Positions 53,511-62,992 of a DNA stretch of 64,000 bases are shown piece by piece. The DNA lies in assembly GCF_013363755.1 (NCBI RefSeq), contig NZ_CP054842.1:1-64000 (forward strand), written 5' to 3'. A program made the translations under genes and the position numbers. The notes below the pieces were generated by a model, which was not told the origin of the DNA, did no database searches, and worked only from the letters and a program-made list of their open reading frames with translations. Origin of the DNA: Comamonas antarctica (GTDB lineage Bacteria; Pseudomonadota; Gammaproteobacteria; Burkholderiales; Burkholderiaceae_C). Numbering within the stretch: position 1 is the first letter of the stretch; each line of letters begins with the position of its first letter.

Positions 53511-54500
53511 TCAGTCGACCTTGGCGCCGGATTCCGTGACGACCGTGGCCCAGCGTGTGGTCTCGCTGCGGATAAGGGTCGCAAAGCTTTCAGGGGTGCC
53601 GCCGAGCACTTCGCTACCTTGGTCGGCCAACTTTTGGCGAACGTCAGGAGCCTCCAGCGCCTTGTTGAAGGCAGCGTTCAGTGTGGCAACGATGTCCTTT
53701 GGCAATCCCGCAGGGCCAGCGATGCCGAACCAGGTGACGGCTTCAAAACCCTCGACGCCAGACTCGGCCACGGTGGGCACGTTGGGCAGGTCCGCCGAGC
53801 GCTTGCTGGACGTGACCACAAGGCCGCGCATCTTGCCGTTCTTGATGTGGCCCATCAGGGTTGGCACCGAGGAGATGTACATCTGCACCTGGCCACCAAT
53901 CAAGTCCGTCGCGCCCTGAGCAGCGCCCTTGTAGGGAACATGCGTGTAGCGCACATCGGCGGCCTTCTGCAGTTGCTCCATGGCCAAATGCGCGACTGTG
54001 CCGCTGCCCGAACTTGCATAGTTCAAGTGCTCCGGCTTTGCCTTGCCTGCAGCCACAACGTCTGCGAGGGTCTTGTATGGAGAGTTGCTTGCCACTACCA
54101 GCACCAGGGGCGCGCTAGCCACCAGGCCCACAGGGGTCAGATCCTTCTGCGCGTTGTACGGCATCTTGGCGTACAGACTGGGGTTGATGGCCAGGTTGCT
54201 GGTCTGCCCCAGCACCAGGGTGTAGCCGTCCGGCTTGGCCTTGGCAGCCACATCGACACCTACGTTGCCACCGGACCCGGGCTTGTTTTCGATGATGATG
54301 GTCCAGCCCTGTTGCGTGGTCACCTTGTTGGCGACCTCCCGCGCGATCATATCCGGCGCGCCGCCTGCTGGAAAAGGAACAACCAACCGAATCGAACGCG
54401 ATGGATATGCGTTTTGTGCGGCGGCGGGGAGTGCTGCAATTACTCCGACGATAAAAAGGGCTGCGATGGGCGCAGCGCCGCGAAGGGCGTTGATTGTCAT
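53511..54500 (-). CDS. Bug/TctC-type periplasmic substrate-binding protein (3)
   Basis: A 329-aa family member: signal peptide (cleavage after AAA/AQ, about residue 28), YPSRSIRLVVPFPAGGAPDMIAREVANKV, ENKPGSGGNVGVDVAAKA and YTHVPYKGAAQGATDL. It is separated by about 110 bp from the RraA-type gene and is the first catabolic gene after the LysR regulator. Start set at 54500 to give a proper signal peptide. Confidence 0.92.
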   Translation of the reverse strand: MTINALRGAAPIAALFIVGVIAALPAAAQNAYPSRSIRLVVPFPAGGAPDMIAREVANKVTTQQGWTIIIENKPGSGGNVGVDVAAKAKPDGYTLVLGQTSNLAINPSLYAKMPYNAQKDLTPVGLVASAPLVLVVASNSPYKTLADVVAAGKAKPEHLNYASSGSGTVAHLAMEQLQKAADVRYTHVPYKGAAQGATDLIGGQVQMYISSVPTLMGHIKNGKMRGLVVTSSKRSADLPNVPTVAESGVEGFEAVTWFGIAGPAGLPKDIVATLNAAFNKALEAPDVRQKLADQGSEVLGGTPESFATLIRSETTRWATVVTESGAKVD

Positions 54501-54625
54501 TTTTTTGTCTCCTCGGTCCATCTACGGCAGCGCTATCGCTCTCGCTGGACTCAGAAGACAGTATTCACGGCTCCGCTAAAACATCCAATCGGAAATTCGT
54601 TCAAACCCATCACTGAAACTTTTGC

Positions 54626-55525
54626 TCAATCTAGGTGGCGTCGCGCTTGTTTTGCCAACAGCGATATCAAGCGCTCGGCTGCTGGCGACAGGTATCCGTC
54701 CTTGCGTGAGCTAACCACCATGCGTCGGCGCATGGTCGCCCCTCGAACTTTCACCTCTCTCAGCTGTGCACCCGTGCTGCCTTCTTGCAGGTGCAGTCGG
54801 GAGATGAAGCTCAGCAAGCCGGTCTCTTCGATCAGTGCCGGAAGCATCAATAGCATGGTGCTTTCCACCTGCACGTCGGGGCGGGGAAGTCGCTGGCGCT
54901 CGAAGGTCTGATCCAACCAGTCGCGGACAGGCGCTCCTGGCGGCTGCAAAACCCAGGAGTGACCAACGAGGTCTTTCAGAGTGAGCTTGGGGCGCTCGAA
55001 CAGCGGATGGGATGCGGCTGCAGCCACGACGATGGGGTCTTCCGCGAGTAGCTGGGAAACAACGTTCTCTTCGTCAAAGCTCTCCGTACCGACCAACAGG
55101 TCGATCTCGCCATTGGCCAGCTTTGGGCGCAGGACATCGCCGAGGGCAACGATGGTCTTTAGTTTCACGCGTGGGGACTCTTTCAGCAAAGTCCGAGCCG
55201 CAGGCGGGAGTAGAAACTGAGCCGCGGTGGGGACAATGCCCAGTTTCACCTCTCCTGTGACCCCTTGCCCCAGATCACGAATCTCTCGGTGCGCGTTGTC
55301 CAGATCCAACCTTGCTCGCTGTGCCCATTTCAGCAAAGTTTTGCCTGCAGTTGTCAGTCGAATGCCGCGGCCGGTCCGCTCAATGAGCTTGGCACTATAA
55401 GCATCTTCCAGCCGGCGAACGGAGCCTGTCAGCGCAGGTTGCGAGCGATGTAGGCGCTCGGTGGCGCGGCCAATGTGCTCAAGTTCGGCAATCACCTCGA
55501 AGTAGTGAAGATCGCGTAGGTCCAC
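54626..55525 (-). CDS. LysR-type regulator of the catabolic cluster
   Basis: A 299-aa regulator with the N-terminal winged helix (DLRDLHYFEVIAELEHIGRATERLHRSQPALTGSVRRLEDAYSAKLIER) and a full effector-binding domain. It lies upstream of and on the same strand as the Bug/cyclase/dehydrogenase genes with a 125-bp gap that may hold the operon promoter. It probably responds to the imported carboxylate. The 194 bp above it, to the IS2-like element, show no clear gene; a short minus-strand frame there contains ICAECG but is too weak to call. Confidence 0.92.
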   Translation of the reverse strand: MDLRDLHYFEVIAELEHIGRATERLHRSQPALTGSVRRLEDAYSAKLIERTGRGIRLTTAGKTLLKWAQRARLDLDNAHREIRDLGQGVTGEVKLGIVPTAAQFLLPPAARTLLKESPRVKLKTIVALGDVLRPKLANGEIDLLVGTESFDEENVVSQLLAEDPIVVAAAASHPLFERPKLTLKDLVGHSWVLQPPGAPVRDWLDQTFERQRLPRPDVQVESTMLLMLPALIEETGLLSFISRLHLQEGSTGAQLREVKVRGATMRRRMVVSSRKDGYLSPAAERLISLLAKQARRHLD

Positions 55526-55719
55526 GGGAATTGCTGTCTAAAGTAGTGACCGCATTCTGCGCAAATATCGCCGACAGCGGCGGGACTTTTTGAGTGACCG
55601 ATGCAGATCGGCGTCATGTTCTGCTCCATGTGGGAAGGCCGACGGCAAAAAACGCCAGGAAAACGGCAGCTCTGGGCCGTGGTTTCAACCGGTCGATGCA
55701 ACGCAATGACTGCCACTGG

Positions 55720-57007
55720 TGATGTTGCCCCCGTATTCCCGGCCCCGTCCTATTCGCAATAAAGCGCTTGGTCAGCTAATGCGGCCTGTTGCCGCCTGAA
55801 CTCCCGAGGCGAACGCATTTTCAACGAAGAATGCGGATGCAACTCGTTGAAGTGCTCAAAGGCCGCTGGCAGTTGCTCCAGCACCGTTCGCGCGTCACGT
55901 AGGTCCATGCGTGCCACGTAGTCGCGTTTGAAGGTGTTCACGAAGCTCTCGGCCATGCCGTTGCTCTGCGGGCTGCAGACCGGGGTGTTGATGAGCTTGA
56001 GGCCCAGCGCGCGTGCCAGCGCCCGTGTTTCGGCCGCGATGTAGGCTCCGCCGTTGTCGCTCAGGAACTCCAGCGCTTGGTCTGCGGGAACTGCCTCCAC
56101 TGCCCCGAAGCGGCGCTCCACGGCTTCGATGAGCATCTCGCGCACCGGCTCGCCTGGCAGGCCTTTTCCCTCCCAGGCACGCCAAGCCATTACCTCCCGG
56201 TCACAGCAGTCCTTGGCGAACGTGGCAGTCACGGTCTGGCCTGAGTCGTACTTTATTTCCAGGCCATCGGAGCACCAGCGCAGGTCGCTGCGCGAGACAG
56301 CCACGCGGCCTTCATGCGTGCGTGCGGACTGGCGCCGACGCGGTGCTTTAGGCAGTAGCAGGCCCGCTTCTGCCATGACGCGATAGACGCGTTTGGCGTT
56401 GACCCTTGCAGCGCCTCGCGCCCTGCGTTGGCGGTTCACCAGGGCGCAGGCACGGCGGTAGCCATAGCTTGGCAGCTGCGCAATCTCCTGGCGCAGTTCG
56501 GCCAGCAGCTCTTCATCGCCGCGAGGCGTGCGGTGGCTGCGACCATCGGTCCAATCATCATCACGCCCCAGCAGGTCACGCACATGCGAGCGCGCCAACC
56601 CCATCGTCCGGCAGACCGTCTTCACTGGTCTTCCCCGGGCAACAAGGGCGAGCGCGCAAGCCACTTTTTTTCTGTGGCGTACTCCACGGCCTCCTTGAGG
56701 ATTTCGTTCTCAAGGGTCTTCTTGCCGAGCACGCGCTGAAGCTTGGCGATTTCTGCCCGGGCCGCCGCCAGCTCGGATGCCGGAACGACTGCTTCACCAG
56801 CGGAGACAGCGGTCAAAGCGCCCTGGCGCTCAAGCTTGCGCCATTGGAACAGCAGCCCCGCGGAGACGCCTTCCTGGCTAGTGACCAGCGACACGCTCAT
56901 GCCTGGCTCGTACGTGCGGCGCACCAGCGCTGCCTTCTCAGCGACGGACCAACGCCTGCGGCGCTGGTCCGTCACGACTACCTCTACTGACTCCGTATGT
57001 CTAGTCA
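55720..57007 (-). mobile_element. IS2-like element, copy 1 (5' end lost)
   Basis: orfB-side end TGATGTTGCCCCCGTATTCCC is at 55720. The other end is missing: the sequence is cut inside the orfA start region at 57007, where another IS3-type element begins. Nearly identical to the complete copy at 61374-62732 but inverted relative to it. Confidence 0.9.
55750..56664 (-). CDS. IS2-like transposase orfB (copy 1)
   Basis: A 304-aa catalytic protein with [37 protein letters not shown] (first Asp), [18 protein letters not shown] (second Asp) and [20 protein letters not shown] (Glu). Same product as the copy at 61788. Intact; expressed by frameshifting at an A7 run. Confidence 0.93.
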   Translation of the reverse strand: MACALALVARGRPVKTVCRTMGLARSHVRDLLGRDDDWTDGRSHRTPRGDEELLAELRQEIAQLPSYGYRRACALVNRQRRARGAARVNAKRVYRVMAEAGLLLPKAPRRRQSARTHEGRVAVSRSDLRWCSDGLEIKYDSGQTVTATFAKDCCDREVMAWRAWEGKGLPGEPVREMLIEAVERRFGAVEAVPADQALEFLSDNGGAYIAAETRALARALGLKLINTPVCSPQSNGMAESFVNTFKRDYVARMDLRDARTVLEQLPAAFEHFNELHPHSSLKMRSPREFRRQQAALADQALYCE

Positions 57008-57008
57008 C
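56622..57008 (-). CDS. IS2-like transposase orfA (copy 1)
   Basis: A 128-aa protein matching IS2 orfA in pattern ([82 protein letters not shown]). The start here reads GTG because the upstream sequence has been replaced by the neighbouring element. It differs from copy 2 at a few residues (SQEG versus RQEG region). Confidence 0.9.
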   Translation of the reverse strand: MTRHTESVEVVVTDQRRRRWSVAEKAALVRRTYEPGMSVSLVTSQEGVSAGLLFQWRKLERQGALTAVSAGEAVVPASELAAARAEIAKLQRVLGKKTLENEILKEAVEYATEKKWLARSPLLPGEDQ

Positions 57009-57074
57009 GACGTCCCCCCAGATTTGAGTAGCAAATGAACTTGGAGTCCAATCCCAAACGACAGGAGATTGGAC

Positions 57075-57338
57075 GTGAAAAAGCGATATAGCGAAGAACA
57101 GATCATTGGCTTCCTGAGGGAAGCTGAATCAGGGTTGCCGGTGGCAGAGTTGTGCCGCAGGCATGGATTCTCTGAAGCGAGCTACTACCTGTGGCGCAAC
57201 AAGTTCGGCGGAATGACGGTCTCGGATGCCAAGCGGCTCAAGGAGCTGGAAACCGAGAATGGTCGCCTCAAGCGCCTGCTGGCCGAAGCCATGCTGGAGA
57301 ACGAGATCACGAAAGAGGCTCTGCGAAAAAAGTGGTGA
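57075..57338 (+). CDS. IS407-like transposase orfA
   Basis: An 87-aa helix-turn-helix protein ([46 protein letters not shown]) with a leucine-zipper tail ending EALRKKW. A GTG at 57075 is the likely start (TTG at 57069 also possible). The A6 run near 57326 is a probable -1 frameshift site into orfB. Confidence 0.88.
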   Translation: MKKRYSEEQIIGFLREAESGLPVAELCRRHGFSEASYYLWRNKFGGMTVSDAKRLKELETENGRLKRLLAEAMLENEITKEALRKKW

Positions 57339-58165
57339 GCGCATCCGCAAGCCGGGAGCTGGTGCGCCACATGAACGGCCAAGGGCTAAGCGAACGACGC
57401 GCATTGCGCGTCATTGGTATGAGCCCCAGCGCCTACCGCTATCAGCCGGTGACGGATCGCAATTGCGTTCTCAGGGAAAAGATCATCGCCTTGGCGCAAC
57501 GTCATCGACGCTACGGTGCCGGCATGATCTATTTGAAGCTGCGCCAGGCCGGCGAGCTGGTTAACCACAAGCGGGTCGATCGCCTGTATGCCCAGGCCGG
57601 CCTGCAAGTGAAGAGGCGCAAGCGCAAAAAGATTCCGCTCGCCGAGCGACATCCTTTGGAGCGCCCGACGTCGGCCAACCAAGTGTGGTCCATGGACTTC
57701 GTGTTTGACCGCACAGCCGAAGGGCGCAGCATCAAGAGCTTGACCGTGGTCGATGACGCTACACACGAGGCGGTAGCCATCGTGCCGCAGCGTGCACTGA
57801 GTGGCAACCACCTGGTGCGCATCCTGGAGCAGTTGGCCAGTACGCGCGGGTTGCCCAAGGCGATCAGAACCGACAACGGCAAAGAGTTCTGCGGCCGTGC
57901 CATGGTGAGTTGGGCGCATGCGCGGGGCGTGCAGTTGTTCCTGATCGAACCGGGCAAGCCCAATCAGAACGCCTACATCGAATCATTCAATGGACGATTC
58001 CGCGATGAATGCCTGAACGAGCATTGGTTCACCAGTCTGGCGCATGCCCGGGTAATCGTCGAAGCTTGGCGCCGGGAATACAACGAGGAGCGCCCGAAGA
58101 AAGTACTGGGCGGGTTGACGCCTGCTGCCTATGCACGGCAGCTGATGCAAAACCAGTTAAATTAA
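57324..58165 (+). CDS. IS407-like transposase orfB
   Basis: About 280 residues in the orfB frame from the frameshift site: [39 protein letters not shown], then the rve domain with [48 protein letters not shown] and [21 protein letters not shown] holding the DDE residues. Intact. The exact start is not defined because it is normally made as a fusion. Confidence 0.9.
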
Positions 58166-58248
58166 CCCCGGGCTCCAAAGCCAAGTGCTACTGAAAACGG
58201 GGGGACGTCGCCTTTCCGAGTCCATTGTGACAACGTGTTCAGTTCTCG

Positions 58249-58701
58249 CTATTGCCCTGCATAGGGAAAGTCTGCGACTTTTGATTGATTCTGAACAGCG
58301 TCTGCAGGGGTTCCGAACAATGACAGTGCGAATTGCTCGCCATTGGTCTTCAGGACGACCTTCGTTCTCATCGTTTGATCCACGAGCTCAACTCCCTCCC
58401 ATACCTCCTTGATAGGGTGGATTGTCCAACTTCCGCAAGCGTCATGCGAGGGTTCAAGCATCGATACAGAGCGGAGCACAGAAGTGGTGTCTGGGTGGTC
58501 GGGAAGCAAGCCGAGGACGTCTTCAATGTTTGAGATACACATAGTGCGCCGCGCAACTCCGCCTGCATCCTCCTGCAGGCCGGGAGTGTCGATTTCAACT
58601 AGAAACCAGGGGCGGCGCAACTCGATTTCAAGAGCCCTCCAGAGTTGTGCAGTGCCGCCGTAGATGGAGGACAGAGGGTGTTTGTGGTGCTCGGTAAACA
58701 T
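58249..58701 (-). CDS. hypothetical protein
   Basis: A 150-aa soluble protein of unknown family with sequence of normal complexity (LWRALEIELRRPWFLVEIDTPGLQED; ISNIEDVLGLLPDHPDTTSVLRSVSMLEP). It is divergent from the regulator at 58814 with about 110 bp between, so the two may form a regulated pair. Confidence 0.55.
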   Translation of the reverse strand: MFTEHHKHPLSSIYGGTAQLWRALEIELRRPWFLVEIDTPGLQEDAGGVARRTMCISNIEDVLGLLPDHPDTTSVLRSVSMLEPSHDACGSWTIHPIKEVWEGVELVDQTMRTKVVLKTNGEQFALSLFGTPADAVQNQSKVADFPYAGQ

Positions 58702-58813
58702 AGGACTTCAGGCATGAGCTACTAGCGTAGCCGGGCGTGCTGCATATAAGTGGATATGCGATTTTCGCATATTTTGGTTGCGATCCGACATTTGGGCCTC
58801 TTCAAGGCCCTCC

Positions 58814-59065
58814 ATGCAAAAGTCGCTCTATACGCAAGAGAACAAAATCCTCCTTCAGCTCCTCTACGAAACCAGAAAGATGGCTGGACTCACGCAGGTC
58901 CAACTTGGTGCATTACTGGATGAAGACCAAACTTTTGTGAGCAAGGTGGAGAGTGGCCTGCGGCGTCTGGATTTGATTGAGCTAAATGCCTGGTGCGTAG
59001 CAGTTGGGCTTTCTTTACCGACTTTCATCGCACGATATGAGAGAAGTCTAGGGCGGACCGCATAG
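58814..59065 (+). CDS. XRE-family helix-turn-helix regulator
   Basis: An 83-aa protein: LLYETRKMAGLTQVQLGALLDEDQTFVSKVESGLRRLDLIELNAWCVAVGLSLPTFI is a complete XRE/Cro helix-turn-helix. The start at 58814 precedes QKSLYTQENKILL; the frame is open upstream to 58778. Small size and divergent neighbour suggest a local repressor. Confidence 0.82.
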   Translation: MQKSLYTQENKILLQLLYETRKMAGLTQVQLGALLDEDQTFVSKVESGLRRLDLIELNAWCVAVGLSLPTFIARYERSLGRTA

Positions 59066-59116
59066 CACTCTGTGGATTGCCCCTCACATCTCAGGGCACC
59101 AAGTCACCCCCTCGGT

Positions 59117-59165
59117 TAGGGAGTGTCTCAACTGCCTGAACTCGCGAGGCGAGCGTGAAGCCACT
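59117..59165 (-). mobile_element. remnant of IS2-like orfB end
   Basis: The minus strand reads RSPREFRQLRHS, matching the conserved [10 protein letters not shown]-terminus of the IS2-like orfB (55800 and 62640) at the amino-acid level. It is adjacent to the IS51-like left end, so probably a diverged relic. Confidence 0.5.
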
Positions 59166-59204
59166 TGGTAATCCCCCCGAATTCCACCGTTCCGAGAAGT
59201 AGAA

Positions 59205-60042
59205 CTATGCGGCCATGGCCAGCCGCTGTTTCGGGGTGATGCCGCCCAAGGCCATGTTCGGGCGTTCATTGTTGTAGCGCCACATCCATTGCGTAGCGAA
59301 CTCCTGCGCCTCTTCGAGGTCGCTCCAATAATACTGTGACAACCACTCGTAGCGGACCGTTCTGTTGAAGCGCTCCACGTAGGCATTCTGTTGGGGCTTG
59401 CCGGGCTGGATGTGCTCAATTTGGATGCCACGCGTGCTTGCCCAGATCAGCAGCGTGGCGCTGATGTACTCGGGCCCGTTGTCGCAGCGGATCACTTGCG
59501 GCTTGTCGCGCCAGGCCATGATCTGCGCCAGCGTACGGATCACGCGATGCGACGGCTGCGAGAAGTCCACCTCGATGCCCAGGGCCTCGCGGTTGAAGTC
59601 GTCGATCACGTTGAGCAGCCGGATGCTGCGCCCGTCTTCCAACTGGTCGTGCATGAAGTCCATCGACCAGACCTCGTTGCAGTGCTCGGGCACCGTGAGC
59701 GGCTCTGGTTTCTCGCGCACCAGGCGCTTGCGCGGCTTGATGCGCAGGTTCAGCTCCAACTCCCGGTCGATCCGGTACACGCGCTTGTGGTTCCAGGGGA
59801 AACGGCGCACGTTGCGCAAATGCAGGAAACACAGCCCGAAGCCCCAGTTGCGGTTGTTGTCGGTCAGGCGCAGCAGCCACTGGGCGATCTCGTCGTCCTC
59901 TGCGCCACGCCGGGCCTCGTAGCGGTAGCAGGCCTGACTGATCTGGAAAGCCTGGCAAGCAGCCCGGACCGACAGCCTCGCTGCTGCACCGCTCGTTGTG
60001 CCATCTCACGTCGGCGAAATGGCTTCACCACTTTTTTGCGAG
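59205..60042 (-). CDS. IS51-like transposase orfB
   Basis: The orfB frame is open from the frameshift region near 60040 and encodes about 275 residues: [32 protein letters not shown]..., [28 protein letters not shown], then [49 protein letters not shown] and [21 protein letters not shown] with the DDE residues. The first ordinary Met in frame is at 59819, so synthesis depends on frameshifting from orfA. Confidence 0.87.
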
Positions 60043-60291
60043 CGCCTCCGCCACGACCTCGGCCTTGAGTTTCTCCTCGACGTACATCTTGCGCAACCGC
60101 CGGTTCTCCTCCTCCAGCTCCTTTATGCGTGCCATGAGCGAGGCGTCCATGTCACCGAACTTGGCCCGCCACTTGTAAAAAGTCGCCGAGCTTATTCCCA
60201 GTTCACGGCACAGCTCGGGGACGGTCAGTCCGGCCTCTGCCCGCTTGAGCGCGTCGATGATTTGGCTGTCGGTGAAACGCGATTTCTTCAT
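60025..60291 (-). CDS. IS51-like transposase orfA
   Basis: An 88-aa protein (KSRFTDSQIIDALKRAEAGLTVPELCRELGISSATFYKWRAKFGDM) followed by a coiled region and EALAKKW. An A6 run near its end is the probable -1 slip site into orfB. Confidence 0.9.
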   Translation of the reverse strand: MKKSRFTDSQIIDALKRAEAGLTVPELCRELGISSATFYKWRAKFGDMDASLMARIKELEEENRRLRKMYVEEKLKAEVVAEALAKKW

Positions 60292-60354
60292 GGTAGAGAT
60301 TCTCCTGTAAGACTCTCTACTTCTCAGCGCCCTGGATTTACGGGGGGATTACCA

Positions 60355-60686
60355 ATGACGCGGCACACCTGTTCTGCTTGTAGAAGCACTCAATGTTCCG
60401 CATTTCGCATAGGCTCACTTGTTTCATCCAGCAATCACAGTGAAATCACGTTGAGTGCATAACGATCAACGTTCTGATATGCCCCACATCCACCACAGAT
60501 CTACAGCAGATTTACAGCACTTGATAAGAATAGAACTGGACAGGATGCCAGGTGTATATCTTGCGATATCCACTAGCCCCTGGTCTGCTAGGTGGCTTCG
60601 CCCCCGTCGCAGACACTCAGGGCTTCGCCCCGAGACCCCAAATAATTAAATAAGTTATCTTTGTAATCAAAAGTAACTGCGCATAC
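60355..60686. other. intergenic, no gene recognised
   Basis: About 330 bp with mixed GC. A short plus-strand frame (60455-60649) has no recognisable product. Confidence 0.35.
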
Positions 60687-61184
60687 TGCGGAACGTCACT
60701 GTACTTTCGTTGGTGCGTCACTCTACTTTCGTTTTTTCCGGATGGGCCTGCAGGCCGGGGCCGCCCATGGCGGCCTGCAGAAGCGCCCCTACGCGGCTTT
60801 TTAGGAGGGTGGAAGGGGTAGGGGCCCAGGGCCGGAGCGCACCGCTCCTGGCCCAGCACGAGGTGCTTGCCCGGTCGGCAGGCCTGCGGTCGTGCCGCTG
60901 CCGAACTGGCGGCCCAGTACCGGTGACATCCCGGGAATGACTGAGCCGGTAGGCCCCTGCAGCGCAGCTGGTGGCGCAGCACCAGGTGCAGCCCACAGTG
61001 CCCAGGCCTGCGGCCGTGCCAATGGGCATTAGCCGGGTGGCAGCGCAGGGGATCCACTGCGAATGACGCGCAGCCCTAACGCTGCAGGTCGTTCAATGCG
61101 ATGTCAGGTGGACACCGGCCGCGTGTGCGCTGCGGGCTGGTTCATGCTGGACCAGCGCAGGGTGCTAAGCATTCGCATCGGGTT
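60687..61184 (+). repeat. left arm of 0.5-kb imperfect inverted repeat
   Basis: Aligns over its whole length, with scattered differences and small indels, to the complement of 62993-63497. The outer tip has two tandem copies of GTCACT(G/C)TACTTTCGTT spaced 22 bp (60695 and 60717). The body is very GC-rich with CCCAGCAC and GGCCTGCGG motifs, and the inner part encodes in both arms SMRCQVDTGRVCAAGWFML, perhaps a relic of a coding region. Confidence 0.85.
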
Positions 61185-61437
61185 GCGGCTGTGCCGTTCT
61201 GGGCCACGGCTACAGTCAGGACAGCCCGATGAAGTTGGGCCGTGGTTTTTGCTGCAAAAGCATGCTCTCCTCGCCCTTCTGCCCTGCGCAACGTCGGTGT
61301 GAACGCATGCGCAATCTCTGCACATGTGTGGCCGTATGCCTGCGCGGGCTCTCGCCTATGGCTGTCGCACATATGAGATAGCCCCTTGATTCCCCGGCCC
61401 CGTCCTGTCGCTTATCTTTAGAGATAGGAATAGGACT

Positions 61438-61830
61438 GTGCATATGACTAGACATACGGAGTCAGTAGAAGTAGTCGTGACGGACCAGCGCCGCAGGCGT
61501 TGGTCCGTCGCTGAGAAGGCAGCGCTGGTGCGCCGCACGTACGAGCCAGGCATGAGCGTGTCGTTGGTCGCTCGCCAGGAAGGCGTCTCCGCGGGGCTGC
61601 TGTTCCAGTGGCGCAAGCTCGAGCGCCAGGGCGCTTTGACCGCTGTCTCCGCTGGTGAAGCAGTCGTTCCGGCATCCGAGCTGGCGGCGGCCCGGGCAGA
61701 AATCGCCAAGCTTCAGCGCGTGCTCGGCAAGAAGACCCTTGAGAACGAAATCCTCAAGGAGGCCGTGGAGTACGCCACAGAAAAAAAGTGGCTTGCGCGC
61801 TCGCCCTTGTTGCCCGGGGAAGACCAGTGA
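61438..61830 (+). CDS. IS2-like transposase orfA (copy 2)
   Basis: A 128-130-aa helix-turn-helix protein, as in copy 1, here with its own leader (GTG at 61438 or ATG at 61444). Ends LLPGEDQ. An A7 run at about 61780 before GTGGCTTGCG is the likely frameshift site. Confidence 0.92.
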   Translation: MHMTRHTESVEVVVTDQRRRRWSVAEKAALVRRTYEPGMSVSLVARQEGVSAGLLFQWRKLERQGALTAVSAGEAVVPASELAAARAEIAKLQRVLGKKTLENEILKEAVEYATEKKWLARSPLLPGEDQ

Positions 61831-62702
61831 AGACGGTCTGCCGGACGATGGGGTTGGCGCGCTCGCATGTGCGTGACCTGCTGGGGCGTGATGATGATTG
61901 GACCGATGGTCGCAGCCACCGCACGCCTCGCGGCGATGAAGAGCTGCTGGCCGAACTGCGCCAGGAGATTGCGCAGCTGCCAAGCTATGGCTACCGCCGT
62001 GCCTGCGCCCTGGTGAACCGCCAACGCAGGGCGCGAGGCGCTGCAAGGGTCAACGCCAAACGCGTCTATCGCGTCATGGCAGAAGCGGGCCTGCTACTGC
62101 CTAAAGCACCGCGTCGGCGCCAGTCCGCACGCACGCATGAAGGCCGCGTGGCTGTCTCGCGCAGCGACCTGCGCTGGTGCTCCGATGGCCTGGAAATAAA
62201 GTACGACTCAGGCCAGACCGTGACTGCCACGTTCGCCAAGGACTGCTGTGACCGGGAGGTAATGGCTTGGCGTGCCTGGGAGGGAAAAGGCCTGCCAGGC
62301 GAGCCGGTGCGCGAGATGCTCATCGAAGCCGTGGAGCGCCGCTTCGGGGCAGTGGAGGCAGTTCCCGCAGACCAAGCGCTGGAGTTCCTGAGCGACAACG
62401 GCGGAGCCTACATCGCGGCCGAAACACGGGCGCTGGCACGCGCGCTGGGCCTCAAGCTCATCAACACCCCGGTCTGCAGCCCGCAGAGCAACGGCATGGC
62501 CGAGAGCTTCGTGAACACCTTCAAACGCGACTACGTGGCACGCATGGACCTACGTGACGCGCGAACGGTGCTGGAGCAACTGCCAGCGGCCTTTGAGCAC
62601 TTCAACGAGTTGCATCCGCATTCTTCGTTGAAAATGCGTTCGCCTCGGGAGTTCAGGCGGCAACAGGCCGCATTAGCTGACCAAGCGCTTTATTGCGAAT
62701 AG
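61788..62702 (+). CDS. IS2-like transposase orfB (copy 2)
   Basis: A 304-aa catalytic protein identical in reading to copy 1, with the DDE residues in [21 protein letters not shown] and [10 protein letters not shown]. Intact and probably active. Confidence 0.94.
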   Translation: MACALALVARGRPVKTVCRTMGLARSHVRDLLGRDDDWTDGRSHRTPRGDEELLAELRQEIAQLPSYGYRRACALVNRQRRARGAARVNAKRVYRVMAEAGLLLPKAPRRRQSARTHEGRVAVSRSDLRWCSDGLEIKYDSGQTVTATFAKDCCDREVMAWRAWEGKGLPGEPVREMLIEAVERRFGAVEAVPADQALEFLSDNGGAYIAAETRALARALGLKLINTPVCSPQSNGMAESFVNTFKRDYVARMDLRDARTVLEQLPAAFEHFNELHPHSSLKMRSPREFRRQQAALADQALYCE

Positions 62703-62992
62703 GACGGGGCCGGGAATACGGGGGCAACATCACATAAATCAACTGCCCTACATGAAACCCGGTGCGGTTCATGCTTAGCACCTTGTGCCGGGCCAGCATG
62801 AACCAGCCCGCGTCTCCTGCGAGCTGGTCTCAGTCAACGTTTACGACATCAACTCGCGCTGCGCCGCGGAGGCGCTTCTCCCAGCCCGTGCCGTCATCCT
62901 TGAGGTACCACCGCACGGTCGCCGTCTGCTTTCTGTACTCACGCTTGACGCGGAATCTTGCGCGGTCGATCACACTTTCCATGAGCTGACAG

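Larger units (their letters stand above)
57008..58210 (+). mobile_element. IS3-family element (IS407-like subgroup)
   Basis: Inverted ends CGACGTCCCCCC (57008) and GGGGGGACGTCG (to 58210) enclose orfA and orfB. The flanks GTCA and CCTT do not match. Its left end cuts the orfA start of the neighbouring IS2-like copy. Confidence 0.88.
59166..60354 (-). mobile_element. IS3-family element (IS51-like subgroup), second type
   Basis: Ends TGGTAATCCCCCCG (59166) and CGGGGGGATTACCA (to 60354) with inner GAGAAGTAGA repeats enclose orfA and orfB. Flanks ACT and ATG do not form a duplication. Confidence 0.87.
61374..62732 (+). mobile_element. IS2-like element, copy 2 (complete)
   Basis: Imperfect inverted ends TGAGATAGCCCCTTGATTCCC (61374) and complement TGATGTTGCCCCCGTATTCCC (to 62732). 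Both flanks read CATA (61370-61373 and 62733-62736), a target duplication, so this insertion is intact and comparatively recent. It sits inside the large inverted repeat. Confidence 0.92.

Noticed and set aside
55526..55716. Short minus-strand frame with GHSKSPAAVGDICAECGHYF
   Set aside because: One CxxC pair hints at a zinc-binding N-terminus, but the frame overlaps the LysR start and no complete product can be supported.
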